Source of the DNA: an uncultured Pseudomonas sp.
Lineage (GTDB): Bacteria; Pseudomonadota; Gammaproteobacteria; Pseudomonadales; Pseudomonadaceae
Reading direction: 5' to 3'
Assembly: GCF_913774235.1 (NCBI RefSeq)
Contig: NZ_CAJYDW010000019.1
Coordinates: 310,001-374,000, forward strand
DNA: 64,000 nucleotides
Shown here in pieces: positions 32,105 to 41,646 of the stretch. The notes beneath the pieces were generated by a model, which was not told the DNA's origin, made no database searches, and saw nothing but the letters and a program-made list of their open reading frames with translations. Positions within the stretch are counted from its first letter, which is position 1, and each line of letters begins with the position of its first letter. The translations under genes and the position numbers were made by a program.

Positions 32105-35100
32105 CTAATTCCTGACCTCTCGCCAAGACATTCGTCCGGAGGTGCGGCTGCCCTGCGGAATGACACTGCATTTTATCCCGCCATTGGCTTGAGAAACGCA
32201 GATCGTATCGGTTCCCGATTGAGTGTCGGTAGGTTGGTTGCCCAAAAAGACGCCTTTAGAGGCTCCCCCCTCATTGAGCACCCCTGACGCCGGTATCGAC
32301 AGGTTGCCCTGGGTAATGTAATCGCTGGCGTTTAGCTGACCGTCTTTATTGAGATCAAAGTAGCTGTAGCTGAACCGGCTACCGTTCAGTGCATTGACCG
32401 CCATGACCCAACTGGTACCGCCCCCCGTACAGGGGTCGCTAGAGGGTGTCATGCTGGTGAAAACGACCGCCCCGCCGTGCAGTGAGGCCTTGGCTATCAC
32501 CCTTTCACCGGTCAAGGCGCCTGTGCCTCCTTCCGCTGCTTTCCAGGTCAAATTCATGAACCAGCCTGCCTGCCCTGAGCCAAGAGCGAAATTGCTCGTT
32601 GCTCTTGCCTGGCTCGTGCCTACCGTTCCCTGGGCGATGATTCGCTGTTCGAGCAACTGATCACGGGTGACCGTCTGGCCCCGGTCGATGATGGCGTAAA
32701 AGCTTTCCAGACGTGGCTGGGCGGGGATGATGTTGTCGCCCACTCGATAATAGCTACCGGTACCGAAGAGGATGATGGCTTTGCCGTCCGTATTAAGCGC
32801 CGCACTAAGAGGAGCGGTAATGGGCTGTGGAATATTGCCATAGCTTGAGCCGGTGGTTGCGGTAAATAACGGAGTGGTGGGAGTCTGCCAATTGTTTGGG
32901 TCGGTGCTGGAAATATCGAATTTCCACAGATTGCCGACTGTATCGCCCACATAGAGAGAGTCGGCCATGCGATCGTTGTTCAGGTCGACGGCCAAAGGGG
33001 CGCCTAGCCCGCCCGTAGTCGTCAAGGTGAAATCCTTGAGAACTTGACCGTTACTCGCATCCAATATCCATACTTTGCCGCTGGTTAGGTCGCCATCGCT
33101 GAAGCCGCTGGTGATGATGACACCAAATTTGCCATTGGGTAGGGCAACGATAGCTGGCTTCTGAATAGGGTAATGCATGTCGGGAGAAGAAAATTCCCAG
33201 AGTACATTGGTACTGGCCATTTGGCCGTTACTGGGTAGGTCTAACGCGAACACGGAGTTGCCACCAGCACCCGTGGTACCCACTAGCAGAGTGTGCCAGC
33301 CACCGCTGTAATAAACATCGGAGGAAGCAGCAGGACCGTCGACGTAATACTTGTGGCTATAGTCCTGTCGAGTCAATTGATACAGGTTGCTCAGGACTCC
33401 TCGAGGAACATAAGCGAAGAGCTCATTGCCGCCCGAGGTGCCGAGGCTGGCATCGAACACGTGCAACATGCCGTCGTTGGCACCGACGGCCACCATAGGG
33501 GTACGGCTCGCATTGCCTGTACGAAACGTTATGTAGGCATCACCACCGCCCATAGCATCCGGCAATAGGTTGTAACCGTAATCCGGTTGCCCAATGTACA
33601 GGGGGTCGGAATTGACGATATCACCTAGACGGCTGGCCCTCTTGCGCAAGGGGCTCGTGGCAACGGTTTCTTGAGTGCGATCACCCTGCAGATACTCCAA
33701 GCGTCGCTGACCTTCGGCGTCGCTGGCCAAGGTACCGTCCCCATTATCACGTAATGCTGCCTTTGCATCGGCGTCTAGGCTAGCCCACTTGAAGGCGAGG
33801 CCTCCGGTTGCCACTAAGCTTCCATTAGTAGGTGCACTTATCGTGAAGATATGATTGGCACGCGAAGTTAAATCTTGGGTATCCAGTTTGGCTGCGGCGT
33901 TCCAAGTGCTAGTCGCGCTCAGGGTACCGTCTTGATTGAATGCCCGGGCAACCAAGTCGCCGCTCCAGTATTTGGGGCTGAAACTGGCCTGGAACAGGGC
34001 CGCGCCAGTATTAAGTTCGGTACCACTGGCCCCGAGTGCAGTACTGGTGGTGCTGGTTTCACTGGCGATCTGGGCGAAGGCTTTCTTCAAGCTGGTCGTC
34101 ATGGCTTGAGCATCGCTGGCCACGAAGAAGTTATCGGGTCTTTTGTCCCCCGTTGCTAGGATGTCACCGCTAGTCCACCAGAGGTTGTCGGTAATGCTGG
34201 CGCTGGTGGCGTTACTCGAAGAAAAGTTCTGAGGAACGCTGAAGCCGCCGTACTTCGCGGCTAGCCAATACTGGTTGCTTGTGCGCCCGGCCAGTGTTTG
34301 GTTCTCACGCACATCCATCCAGTAGGTGGAAATTATCTGGCTGCCCGTAAGATCGCTGCGTTGGTCGTTAGTATGAGCGTCGTAGGCAAGACCGGCGATA
34401 TAGGCAGAGTTGCCGCGGCCAGTGAAGGGTGTGTTGATCGTGATCCCTTCGAGCGATGCGACTTTCTGAGTGGCGGTTTCCACGTTAAGCGTATTGTCTG
34501 CAGCAACCTCTGCAGGCATCGCGGGCTCCCCGCCAGATGAAGTGTTCCCGCCTGGAAGATTCTTGTCGTCCCAGGTGTTGGTATCGCCGATGCCGAGAAT
34601 CACGTTTTTCTGGCAGGAGTAAGTGATAGGGTCATCCCATCGAGTGACCACGGGAAAGCCGTCAGCCTGTGCATAGCGGCTGGTAGGATCATCTCCCGTA
34701 AGATTGCTATAGGCAGAAACGTTGCCTTGATGCTTGAAGTAGCGAAGGGCTGTGTAATAAAGCTCGCTAACCGGGTCATAGCTCTTCAGGGCACGATAAT
34801 TATTTTGATTGTCATAGGGCATTGAGCCGAATTTATTCAGGTAATTTAGGACGCCACTATTGGTGATTCCAGTGGTGTTTGGCGTATCACTGGCCTCCGT
34901 TGGGTTGGGGTTTATATTTTGGATGCCAGTCGTGGCACTCCATTCGGCAAGGGGGTTGGTAGTCTGGTCTGGATTAAGAGGGGCAATAAATTTTTGTTTG
35001 GCGCGCAGTACCCCGCCATCTCGAAGTTGGTTTGAATCATTTAGGTAGCTGAATACTGAATAACGCAGTCTGTCGGAGTATTGCTGCAGTAGGCCTTCAG

Positions 35101-35980
35101 GTTTATAGTTCGTGGCGGAGTAGCGCTTGCAGTTGCTTTCTAGTCCAATGTTTGGGTCGCACACCTTTACTTGAATGCGAACTCTGTAGACGCTGTATCT
35201 TGGTTGTTGATTGTTGTTGTTTGGATAGTAGTCTTTATTTAACGTGTTTCCATTCCATTGGCCTGATGTGTCGTTGGGGTTGAAGTCTGTCCAGACACTC
35301 TGCATTTCTCCTTGGGAGCCACCGCCGCCAATCCGATCATTCCAATAGGAAAACAGCATGTCAAAGCCTTGGCCTTGAAGGCGAACATAAAGGCGGTCCC
35401 AAGTGGCTGCGAACGGAGTAGCTCCAGCAATCTCAGATTGAGGGATCAATCCTTGGTTGGAGTTGAGACGGTTGCCCGCATCGTTTTGACCATCGTGTCG
35501 GGCCTTCTGCAAGACAGTCAGACTTGTAGTGTCTCTGACGCGTGCGCCTCCCGTGAGGGCGCTACGAAAAGGGTCGATGGTAGGCGTCGCAACCCAATTG
35601 AGAAAATTACCGCTCCATTGTTTGGTACCAGTGCATTGACGGTTGGTGGCGGTAGAATTGGGTTGGAACCAGCTATTGTCTAAGTTAGAAGAGCCCGAGG
35701 GGCCGCCTGCGTTGGCGTAGGTATATAGGTAGCATTTGTTGGAATCGAAATAGCCACTATAGGTATTGGCAGAGCTATAGCTGCCTAAGTTGGCCACTGA
35801 TAGCACGGTTGGCCACTCTACGGACGGTACCAGAGCGAGACTGCCCGGGATGTTGCCCCCGGTTGCCAAGGGCGTCTGAGAAACTGGCGGTTGAACGGCT
35901 TGGACGAGCGGGGTCAGAACCAGGCCGGCCAACAAGCTCAAAGGACGGAGGTAATCATGGAATGCGGAAGATCGATACAT
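32105..35980 (-). CDS. pilY1: PilY1-family pilus tip adhesin, copy 1 (atypical type)
   Basis: This 1291-residue secreted protein has a signal peptide ending near VQAVQP. The C-terminal half is the PilC/PilY1 beta-propeller domain ([40 protein letters not shown]). A calcium-binding-like loop DLNNDRMAD is at residues 999-1007, and a second EF-hand-like [12 protein letters not shown] is near 1209. The N-terminal half shows no DxSxS MIDAS motif in the place where PilY1 of the PAO1 type has one. The 5' half of the gene is clearly AT-richer than its surroundings. It is the fifth gene of fimU-pilV-pilW-pilX-pilY1-pilE and is expected to sit at the pilus tip with the minor pilins. Confidence 0.9.
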   Translation of the reverse strand: MYRSSAFHDYLRPLSLLAGLVLTPLVQAVQPPVSQTPLATGGNIPGSLALVPSVEWPTVLSVANLGSYSSANTYSGYFDSNKCYLYTYANAGGPSGSSNLDNSWFQPNSTATNRQCTGTKQWSGNFLNWVATPTIDPFRSALTGGARVRDTTSLTVLQKARHDGQNDAGNRLNSNQGLIPQSEIAGATPFAATWDRLYVRLQGQGFDMLFSYWNDRIGGGGSQGEMQSVWTDFNPNDTSGQWNGNTLNKDYYPNNNNQQPRYSVYRVRIQVKVCDPNIGLESNCKRYSATNYKPEGLLQQYSDRLRYSVFSYLNDSNQLRDGGVLRAKQKFIAPLNPDQTTNPLAEWSATTGIQNINPNPTEASDTPNTTGITNSGVLNYLNKFGSMPYDNQNNYRALKSYDPVSELYYTALRYFKHQGNVSAYSNLTGDDPTSRYAQADGFPVVTRWDDPITYSCQKNVILGIGDTNTWDDKNLPGGNTSSGGEPAMPAEVAADNTLNVETATQKVASLEGITINTPFTGRGNSAYIAGLAYDAHTNDQRSDLTGSQIISTYWMDVRENQTLAGRTSNQYWLAAKYGGFSVPQNFSSSNATSASITDNLWWTSGDILATGDKRPDNFFVASDAQAMTTSLKKAFAQIASETSTTSTALGASGTELNTGAALFQASFSPKYWSGDLVARAFNQDGTLSATSTWNAAAKLDTQDLTSRANHIFTISAPTNGSLVATGGLAFKWASLDADAKAALRDNGDGTLASDAEGQRRLEYLQGDRTQETVATSPLRKRASRLGDIVNSDPLYIGQPDYGYNLLPDAMGGGDAYITFRTGNASRTPMVAVGANDGMLHVFDASLGTSGGNELFAYVPRGVLSNLYQLTRQDYSHKYYVDGPAASSDVYYSGGWHTLLVGTTGAGGNSVFALDLPSNGQMASTNVLWEFSSPDMHYPIQKPAIVALPNGKFGVIITSGFSDGDLTSGKVWILDASNGQVLKDFTLTTTGGLGAPLAVDLNNDRMADSLYVGDTVGNLWKFDISSTDPNNWQTPTTPLFTATTGSSYGNIPQPITAPLSAALNTDGKAIILFGTGSYYRVGDNIIPAQPRLESFYAIIDRGQTVTRDQLLEQRIIAQGTVGTSQARATSNFALGSGQAGWFMNLTWKAAEGGTGALTGERVIAKASLHGGAVVFTSMTPSSDPCTGGGTSWVMAVNALNGSRFSYSYFDLNKDGQLNASDYITQGNLSIPASGVLNEGGASKGVFLGNQPTDTQSGTDTICVSQANGGIKCSVIPQGSRTSGRMSWREVRN

Positions 35981-35997
35981 GAAATGCTCTCCGAAAC

Positions 35998-36474
35998 CTA
36001 ACGCCTGATATAGAGGGTGCTTATGTTGACGGTTGAGCTGGTAGTGGGTGTCGCGCTGATGCCCTGAGAGGCATCCTGAGCGGCGCCCTGACCACGACTG
36101 GTGATACGTATGACGCTAACCTTGCTAGGCTCCGTTGAGTCGATGCTTTCGCCTGCGGCTACAAATCTGACGCCTGGCAGTGGGACTAGACTGTAGGTCG
36201 CGGGCTGTAGGTCTGTCGGGTTCAGGGTGGTTGTCTGCGCAGTGGTCATTCCTTGCAGCTGTGCGACGCTGATACTCTTCAGCTGGACTTCCGCCGCTCG
36301 CTGCGCCATCTCCGCGGCCTGGAAGGCTTGGCTTTCGTCGCGCAGGTTACCGGCCATGCGCTCCTCCAGCGTGGTTCCACGCATGCTGCCCAAGGCCAGT
36401 AAGGTCAGCAGTAGGAGCATTACCAGGGTAACGATCAAGATCGCGCCGCGCTGGGATGAGGGAACGGGATTCAT
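35998..36474 (-). CDS. pilX: Type IV pilus minor pilin assembly protein PilX, copy 1
   Basis: This 158-residue protein has the PilX N-terminal pattern: short leader MNPVPSSQRG and the hydrophobic ILIVTLVMLLLLTLLALGS, followed by GTTLEERMAGNLRDESQAFQAAE. PilX lacks a strict Glu at +5, as is usual for this family. It helps form the priming complex with PilV, PilW and PilY1. Its ATG overlaps the pilW stop codon. It precedes pilY1 by 17 bases. Confidence 0.88.
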   Translation of the reverse strand: MNPVPSSQRGAILIVTLVMLLLLTLLALGSMRGTTLEERMAGNLRDESQAFQAAEMAQRAAEVQLKSISVAQLQGMTTAQTTTLNPTDLQPATYSLVPLPGVRFVAAGESIDSTEPSKVSVIRITSRGQGAAQDASQGISATPTTSSTVNISTLYIRR

Positions 36475-37496
36475 GGCAGGTGGTTTCGCAGGCTGACGGT
36501 CAGGGTGAATACCTGAGCAAGGCGGCCGTTGGGTATGGTCACCACGGCATTGTTGAAGAGCACCTGTTGATCAGGTGCGACGACGTTGGTGGCATTGCTG
36601 ACCGCAATCAGGCTTATCTGGGCGGCGATCACGCTCTGCCAATCCGTGATGGTGCTTGCATCCTGGTAAGCCTGGCCGTTGGCGGCAAGGCCCACTTGAC
36701 CGCTGGACTGGCCCACTGCATAGCGGATCTGCAGTTGTTGGATGCCTCCAACTAACTCCTCTGCAGGCTGATTAGGCGCGTAATAGACCTGTCTCCAGAG
36801 CGAGGGAATCCCCGCACCATTGTCCCGCAGATAGTAGACCGCGCTTTGGTAGAGCAGCAGATGAGCTGTGGTGCGGTATTGGCGGCCAAAACTTTGGCCT
36901 CCTCCCACAGATACGTTACTGTCGGTCGGCCCACTTTGGTTGGCGAACAAGAAGCAGGCACTTGGATCGTCAATGACCAGGAGCCTGTTCTGTGGTAACC
37001 CAGTTGCACCAGTGGTGGAAATCTGAGATGTAGTCGATCCATTGATAACCACACCAGTTGGTGCGTCCGCTGCGTGTTTGAGCAGTATCACATCGGAACC
37101 ATTGGCCCGCGCGTTGAATATGGAAGTCAGCCACGCGGGCGTATTGGCTGGATTCTGTGCGTTACTCGCGGTGCTCCAACCTTGGATTCCCGCGCCCATG
37201 ACGAGGCGAAGATCGTCTTGGCCGTTGGCTTGTTGAGTGAGCGTCGTAGGCAGAGGCTTTAGGGGACTCAGGCACTCACCTCTATAGCCCGCATTGCGTA
37301 GATCATAGGCGAGGAACTCGAGCGCAAAACGTCCGGACTCCTGTACCTGAGACAGTGCTGCGTTAGTCAGGTAGGTACGTTTGGATGAGAGGAACAGTTG
37401 GAGCACGCCTCCCATCAACAGCAACCCGAGCAGTAAGGCGATCATCAGTTCGATGATGGAAAGTCCGCGCTGAGCTTTAGCTGAGACTCTCCTCAT
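36471..37496 (-). CDS. pilW: Type IV pilus minor pilin PilW, copy 1
   Basis: This 341-residue minor pilin has the leader MRRVSAKAQRG, then LSIIELMIALLLGLLLMGG with Glu at +5. The next SSKRTYLTNAALSQVQESGRFALEFL is the usual PilW helix, followed by DLRNAGYRGEC. It bridges the tip complex. ATGA overlaps join it to pilV upstream and pilX downstream. Confidence 0.9.
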   Translation of the reverse strand: MRRVSAKAQRGLSIIELMIALLLGLLLMGGVLQLFLSSKRTYLTNAALSQVQESGRFALEFLAYDLRNAGYRGECLSPLKPLPTTLTQQANGQDDLRLVMGAGIQGWSTASNAQNPANTPAWLTSIFNARANGSDVILLKHAADAPTGVVINGSTTSQISTTGATGLPQNRLLVIDDPSACFLFANQSGPTDSNVSVGGGQSFGRQYRTTAHLLLYQSAVYYLRDNGAGIPSLWRQVYYAPNQPAEELVGGIQQLQIRYAVGQSSGQVGLAANGQAYQDASTITDWQSVIAAQISLIAVSNATNVVAPDQQVLFNNAVVTIPNGRLAQVFTLTVSLRNHLP

Positions 37497-37996
37497 AGCT
37501 GAGTCCTGTAGGTGAAGCGCTCAAGGCTACTGTTACTGCTTGCAGGGTTGTTGCAGGTGTCATTTGTCGCCGCCACGGCCTGAGCCGATTTGATGGCTGC
37601 TCGGCGATCATTCCAGCAGACGATGACAGTGACATTGTTTGTGTTATCAAGGCTAAGACTACCCGTGCCCTGAGGAAGAGTTAGAGCAAGGGCGTTCAAC
37701 CAGCCGTTGACATCTTGCTGGGCGACGGTGCCAGCTATTGTGTTGTTACCGTTCGAGGTCGGAAAACTGACCGAATAGCTGCTGCGATTAGCCAGGGCCG
37801 CAACGCGGTTCGCGCGCATACGATCAACTATGTCATTGGCCAGGATAGTGGCTTGAGAGCGGAAGTAGGCCCCTTGATTGCTCTGGACACTGATGGTCTG
37901 CAAACCTGCCAGGCCAAGCAATCCGATGGCGAGTATGAGCATGGCAACCAGCACTTCGATCAGCGTGGCGCCGTTTTGTCGCCTGGGTCCAGTCAT
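37493..37996 (-). CDS. pilV: Type IV pilus minor pilin PilV, copy 1
   Basis: This 167-residue minor pilin starts MTGPRRQNG, then ATLIEVLVAMLILAIGLLGLAGLQ, with Glu at +5 and the typical PilV follow-on (SQATILANDIVDRMRANR). Two Cys in the C-terminal part (VIVCWND, NDTCNN) may pair. It overlaps fimU and pilW by ATGA. Confidence 0.9.
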   Translation of the reverse strand: MTGPRRQNGATLIEVLVAMLILAIGLLGLAGLQTISVQSNQGAYFRSQATILANDIVDRMRANRVAALANRSSYSVSFPTSNGNNTIAGTVAQQDVNGWLNALALTLPQGTGSLSLDNTNNVTVIVCWNDRRAAIKSAQAVAATNDTCNNPASSNSSLERFTYRTQL

Positions 37997-38487
37997 GGGC
38001 AGCCACCTGCGCTAACCGTGGCGTTGCCAGTCGTACTGACCTGGATGGTACGGCTGCACGTGGATGAGGTCGTTATGGTGAATGTCGCCTGGGTGCCGCC
38101 TGCAAGCGTGGTCAGGCCGTTACCCTGATAGGTCATGCCAGCATTGGGGCCCAGAAGAGTACCGCCACTGATTGGTTCCCAGGTCCGTAATACGGTGTTG
38201 CCCTGCATCAGGAGCCAGCCGGACGACCAGTCCGTACCGTTTACGCAGTTGCTGCTGCCTGTCGTGCTACGACACAGTACGACGTTGGTTCTCCGCTTGA
38301 GGGCTTCGGAACGAGCGATTTGCAGGGTTCCTAGCAGCTCATTACTTAGAACAGCTGCACGATTGCTTTGCAGCATGCGGGTAAAGGAAGGCGCAGCAAT
38401 GCTGATCACGATCGCCAAGATGGCGATCGCTACCATCGTTTCGATAAGAGTGAAACCGTACTGGGTACGCATCGTCGACTTCACCAT
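37993..38487 (-). CDS. fimU: Type IV pilus minor pilin FimU (GspH/FimT family), copy 1
   Basis: This 164-residue protein carries a prepilin motif GFTLIETMVAIAILAIVI and the GspH/FimT signature NRAAVLSNELLGTLQIARSEALKR. Cys pairs occur in the C-terminal domain (VLCRS, SNCVN, STCSR, GGCP). The start is ATG at 38487 or the internal ATG at 38472 (MRTQYG); neither has a strong Shine-Dalgarno. It begins the overlapping fimU-pilV-pilW-pilX run. Confidence 0.85.
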   Translation of the reverse strand: MVKSTMRTQYGFTLIETMVAIAILAIVISIAAPSFTRMLQSNRAAVLSNELLGTLQIARSEALKRRTNVVLCRSTTGSSNCVNGTDWSSGWLLMQGNTVLRTWEPISGGTLLGPNAGMTYQGNGLTTLAGGTQATFTITTSSTCSRTIQVSTTGNATVSAGGCP

Positions 38488-38577
38488 GTTGGGGTTCGTA
38501 GCATGGGGGATTCTGTGGCTCTGGAGTAGCGGGCTACGGACGTCCGGTCGAAACAGGAACGTGTCTGGTACGCGGGT

Positions 38578-39102
38578 TTAAGCGCAGCGGTCGCTCTCGC
38601 GGAGATTCGCCGGTTCGATCCGTCCCGCTTTGTTCAGGACGAGGCGGGCCAGTGGAGTGTCGCCTCGGCAGAGGATGAAACTGCCATTCAGTGAGTCGGT
38701 GGTGCCGTTGCCCAGGAAGGTGAGATGGGGCTGGGTGCGGAAGTTGTTCCAATACCAGTGCAGGCCTTCCGGCAGTTCGCTGACCAGTAGCGTCGCCTCT
38801 TCGGCGGACTGCTGCCCATCACGATCGAGATCGGGGAAGACGCGCGTCGCGGCTGACCAGCGACTGGTGGCTTCGCAGGCAGCCGCTGGCGCATGGCAGA
38901 TGGTGACGCTGCCTTTCCTGGTGATGGCGGCGGTACGGGCGAAGTTGACCGTTTCCCTCAGGTGGTCGATGGCGATCTGCTGGCGATTACGTTGCAGCAG
39001 TTCGCCGAACGCGGGCGCCGCCAGCGCCGTGACGATGCCGAGTACACTGAGACAGCTGAGCAGTTCGAAGAGGCTGACGCCTCGTGCGTTGCGATATGCC
39101 AT
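38578..39102 (-). CDS. fimT: FimT-like pseudopilin (GspH/FimT family)
   Basis: This 174-residue protein begins MAYRNARG, then VSLFELLSCLSVLGIVTALAA, a prepilin motif with Glu at +5 but a slightly unusual +1 to +4. It continues with the GspH-type NRQQIAIDHLRETVNFARTAAITRKG. FDLDRDGQQ-like PDLDRDGQQSAEE resembles a calcium loop. It lies 90 bases upstream of fimU on the same strand, as in P. aeruginosa. FimT homologues in other bacteria bind DNA during natural transformation; that role is not shown here. Confidence 0.85.
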   Translation of the reverse strand: MAYRNARGVSLFELLSCLSVLGIVTALAAPAFGELLQRNRQQIAIDHLRETVNFARTAAITRKGSVTICHAPAAACEATSRWSAATRVFPDLDRDGQQSAEEATLLVSELPEGLHWYWNNFRTQPHLTFLGNGTTDSLNGSFILCRGDTPLARLVLNKAGRIEPANLRESDRCA

Positions 39103-39199
39103 GTCGACGTCCTTGCGTGATCTTCCGGCCTTCCTGGCCGAAGAAGCGATTTAATGACGGCGTGCTGGCGAGTCAATTCCCAGGTGCTAGAGGTGTGAC

Positions 39200-40303
39200 G
39201 TGAGTTTCGATGTGGCTGTGGTAGGGGCCGGTGCCATTGGCTTGTTGTCGGCCTATCACCTGTCCTTGAGCGGTCGGCGGGTAGTGTTGGTGGAGCGGGG
39301 CGAGCCTGGGCGGGAGGCGTCCTGGGCGGGTGGCGGGATCGTCTCGCCGCTCTATCCGTGGCGCTATCAGCCGGCTGTGACGGCGCTGGCGCACTGGTCG
39401 CAGGATTTCTATCCGGTGCTGGGCGAGCGCCTGCGGCAGGAGACGGACATCGACCCGGAGGTCGAGGTGACCGGCCTGTACTGGCTGGATCTGGAGGACG
39501 AAGCCGAGGCACTGGAGTGGGCGCGGCGTAATGTCAGGCCGCTCTCGTCGGTGTCGATGGACGAGGTGCGCGGCCGGGTACCGGTACTGGGGGCGGGCTA
39601 CGAGCGCGCGGTGTTCATGGCCGGGGTGGCCAACGTCCGCAATCCGCGCTTGGTGCGCTCCCTGCGCGAAGCCTTGTTGCGCATGCCGAACGTGACGCTA
39701 TTGCGCGAGTCGCCGGTGACCGGCTTCCTGCGCCAGGGCGAGCGTGTAACGGGGGTGCAGACGGCGCGCGAGGCCATCCATGCCGAGTCTGTGGTGGTCT
39801 GTGCCGGAGCCTGGAGTGGCGAGTTGTTGCGCACCCTGGGCCTGGCGGTGCCGGTGAGTCCGGTGAAGGGGCAGATGTTGCTCTATCGGCAGCCAGTGGG
39901 TTATCTGAGCAGCATGGTGCTGGCCAAGGGGCGCTACGCCATACCTCGTCGCGATGGTCATATCCTGATCGGCAGCACCCTGGAGCATGCCGAGTTCGAC
40001 AAGACGCCGACGGCCGAGGCGCTGGCCAGTCTGCAGGCCTCGGCGATCGAGTTGCTGCCGGCGTTGTCTGGTCAGGAACCCGTGGCGCATTGGGCCGGCT
40101 TGCGACCGGGGTCGCCGGATGGCGTACCCTTCATCGGCCCGGTGCCGGACCTGCCTGGGCTCTGGCTGAATTGCGGTCACTATCGCAATGGCCTGGTGCT
40201 GGCACCGGCGTCCTGCCAGTTGCTCACCGACCTGCTCACCGCGCGCGCGCCCACCATCGATCCGGCACCCTACGCACCAGCGGCGCGGCTGACGCTGGGC
40301 TGA
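39200..40303 (+). CDS. thiO: Glycine/D-amino-acid oxidase ThiO (FAD-dependent)
   Basis: This 367-residue DAO-family flavoenzyme makes iminoglycine for thiamine thiazole synthesis in the ThiO type. The Rossmann motif is VAVVGAGAIGLLSAYHL at residues 4-20 and ends with VVLVERG. The C-terminal GLRPGSPDGVPFIGPVPDLPGLW is family-typical. The start is GTG at 39200 after AGAGGTG. It is divergent from fimT, and its stop TGA directly abuts the pilR stop on the other strand. Confidence 0.85.
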   Translation: MSFDVAVVGAGAIGLLSAYHLSLSGRRVVLVERGEPGREASWAGGGIVSPLYPWRYQPAVTALAHWSQDFYPVLGERLRQETDIDPEVEVTGLYWLDLEDEAEALEWARRNVRPLSSVSMDEVRGRVPVLGAGYERAVFMAGVANVRNPRLVRSLREALLRMPNVTLLRESPVTGFLRQGERVTGVQTAREAIHAESVVVCAGAWSGELLRTLGLAVPVSPVKGQMLLYRQPVGYLSSMVLAKGRYAIPRRDGHILIGSTLEHAEFDKTPTAEALASLQASAIELLPALSGQEPVAHWAGLRPGSPDGVPFIGPVPDLPGLWLNCGHYRNGLVLAPASCQLLTDLLTARAPTIDPAPYAPAARLTLG

Positions 40304-41644
40304 TCAGTCGATGCCGAGCTTCTTCAGGCGATAGCGCATGGAGCGGAACGACAGACCCAGGCGTTCTGCCGCAGCGGTACGATTCCAGCGGGTTTCCTCG
40401 AGCGCCTGCATGATCAGCTGGCGCTCGATGGATTCCAAGTGGTCCTCGAGGTTGTCGATGTTGGCCAGACTGGCCTCGCCGTTGGTGGTCGCGGCCGGCG
40501 CGTCGGCCAGCCGCAGGTCGTTCGGCCGGATGACGTCACCCTCGCAGAGGGTGTAGGCGCGTTCCAGCATGTTTTCCAGCTCACGGACATTGCCCGGGAA
40601 GCGGTAGCTCTTGAGTTTGGCCAGGGCATCCTCACTCAGCGTTGCCGCAGCCAGCCCGGAATCGCGTGCCAGGCGTTCGAGCATGTGGTTGGCCAGCGCG
40701 CCGATGTCTTCACGGCGCTCGCGCAGGGCCGGTACCTGCAATTCGATGACGTTGAGGCGGTAGTAGAGATCCTGGCGGAAGTTGCCGGCGGCGACTTCGG
40801 CGGCCAGATCCTTGTGGGTGGCGCTGAGGATGCGCACGTCGAGGTTGATCTCCTGCTGGCTGCCCACCGGGCGCACGGCCTTTTCCTGGATGGCGCGTAG
40901 CAGCTTGACCTGCATCGGCAGCGGCAAATCGGCTACCTCGTCGAGGAACAGGGTGCCGCCATGGGCAGCCTGGAACAGGCCCTGCTTGTCTTCGATGGCG
41001 CCGGTGAAGCTGCCCTTGCGATGACCGAAGAATTCGCTCTCCATCAGCTCCGAGGGGATGGCACCGCAGTTGACCGGGACGAACGGCTTGCCAGAGCGGG
41101 GCCCCTGTTCATGGATCAGGCGCGCCACGCGCTCCTTGCCGCTGCCCGATTCACCGCTGATGTAAACCGGCGCCTGGCTGCGCGCCAGCTTGGCGATCTG
41201 GGTACGCAGGGCCTGCATGGGGGGCGACTCGCCGAGCAGTTGCGTCTCGCTGGAACCAGCGGCCGGACTGGCAGGGCCGGACAGGCGCAGGGCGGTACCC
41301 ACCAGCTCGCGCAGGCGCGGCAGGTCCACGGGCTTGGTGAGGTAGTCGAAGGCACCGGCCTTGAGCGCCTGGACGGCGGTTTCCAGGCTGCCGAAGGCGG
41401 TGATCATGGCCACCGGCAACTGTGGCAGGCGCTGCTGGATGAACTGGATCAGCTCGAGGCCGGAGCCATCCGGCAGGCGCATGTCGGTCAGGCAGAGGTC
41501 GAAGCTTTCCCGTTCGAGGATGGCGCGCGCATCGGCGATGTTCTTGGCGCTGGCGGTATCGAGCTTCATCCGGCCGAGGGTGATTTCCAAGAGTTCGCGG
41601 ATATCGGGTTCGTCATCGACGATCAGGACTTTCTGTCTGGCCAT
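40304..41644 (-). CDS. pilR: Sigma-54-dependent response regulator PilR
   Basis: This 446-residue NtrC-type activator switches on pilA with RpoN when phosphorylated by PilS. The receiver domain has D54 in LTDMRLPDG. The AAA+ domain has Walker A GESGSGKE around K170 and GSFTGA at 211-216, a Ser variant of GAFTGA. A Fis-type helix-turn-helix at the C terminus includes NRTAAAERLGLSFRSMRYRL. The ATG at 41644 (MARQKVLIVDDE) lies two bases after the pilS stop. The target pilA is not in the window. Confidence 0.93.
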   Translation of the reverse strand: MARQKVLIVDDEPDIRELLEITLGRMKLDTASAKNIADARAILERESFDLCLTDMRLPDGSGLELIQFIQQRLPQLPVAMITAFGSLETAVQALKAGAFDYLTKPVDLPRLRELVGTALRLSGPASPAAGSSETQLLGESPPMQALRTQIAKLARSQAPVYISGESGSGKERVARLIHEQGPRSGKPFVPVNCGAIPSELMESEFFGHRKGSFTGAIEDKQGLFQAAHGGTLFLDEVADLPLPMQVKLLRAIQEKAVRPVGSQQEINLDVRILSATHKDLAAEVAAGNFRQDLYYRLNVIELQVPALRERREDIGALANHMLERLARDSGLAAATLSEDALAKLKSYRFPGNVRELENMLERAYTLCEGDVIRPNDLRLADAPAATTNGEASLANIDNLEDHLESIERQLIMQALEETRWNRTAAAERLGLSFRSMRYRLKKLGID

Positions 41645-41646
41645 GC

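Noticed and set aside
38578-39102. fimT as part of a type II secretion system
   Set aside because: The GspH-type fold fits, but position before fimU-pilVWXY1-pilE is the standard type IV pilus arrangement and no gsp genes are nearby.
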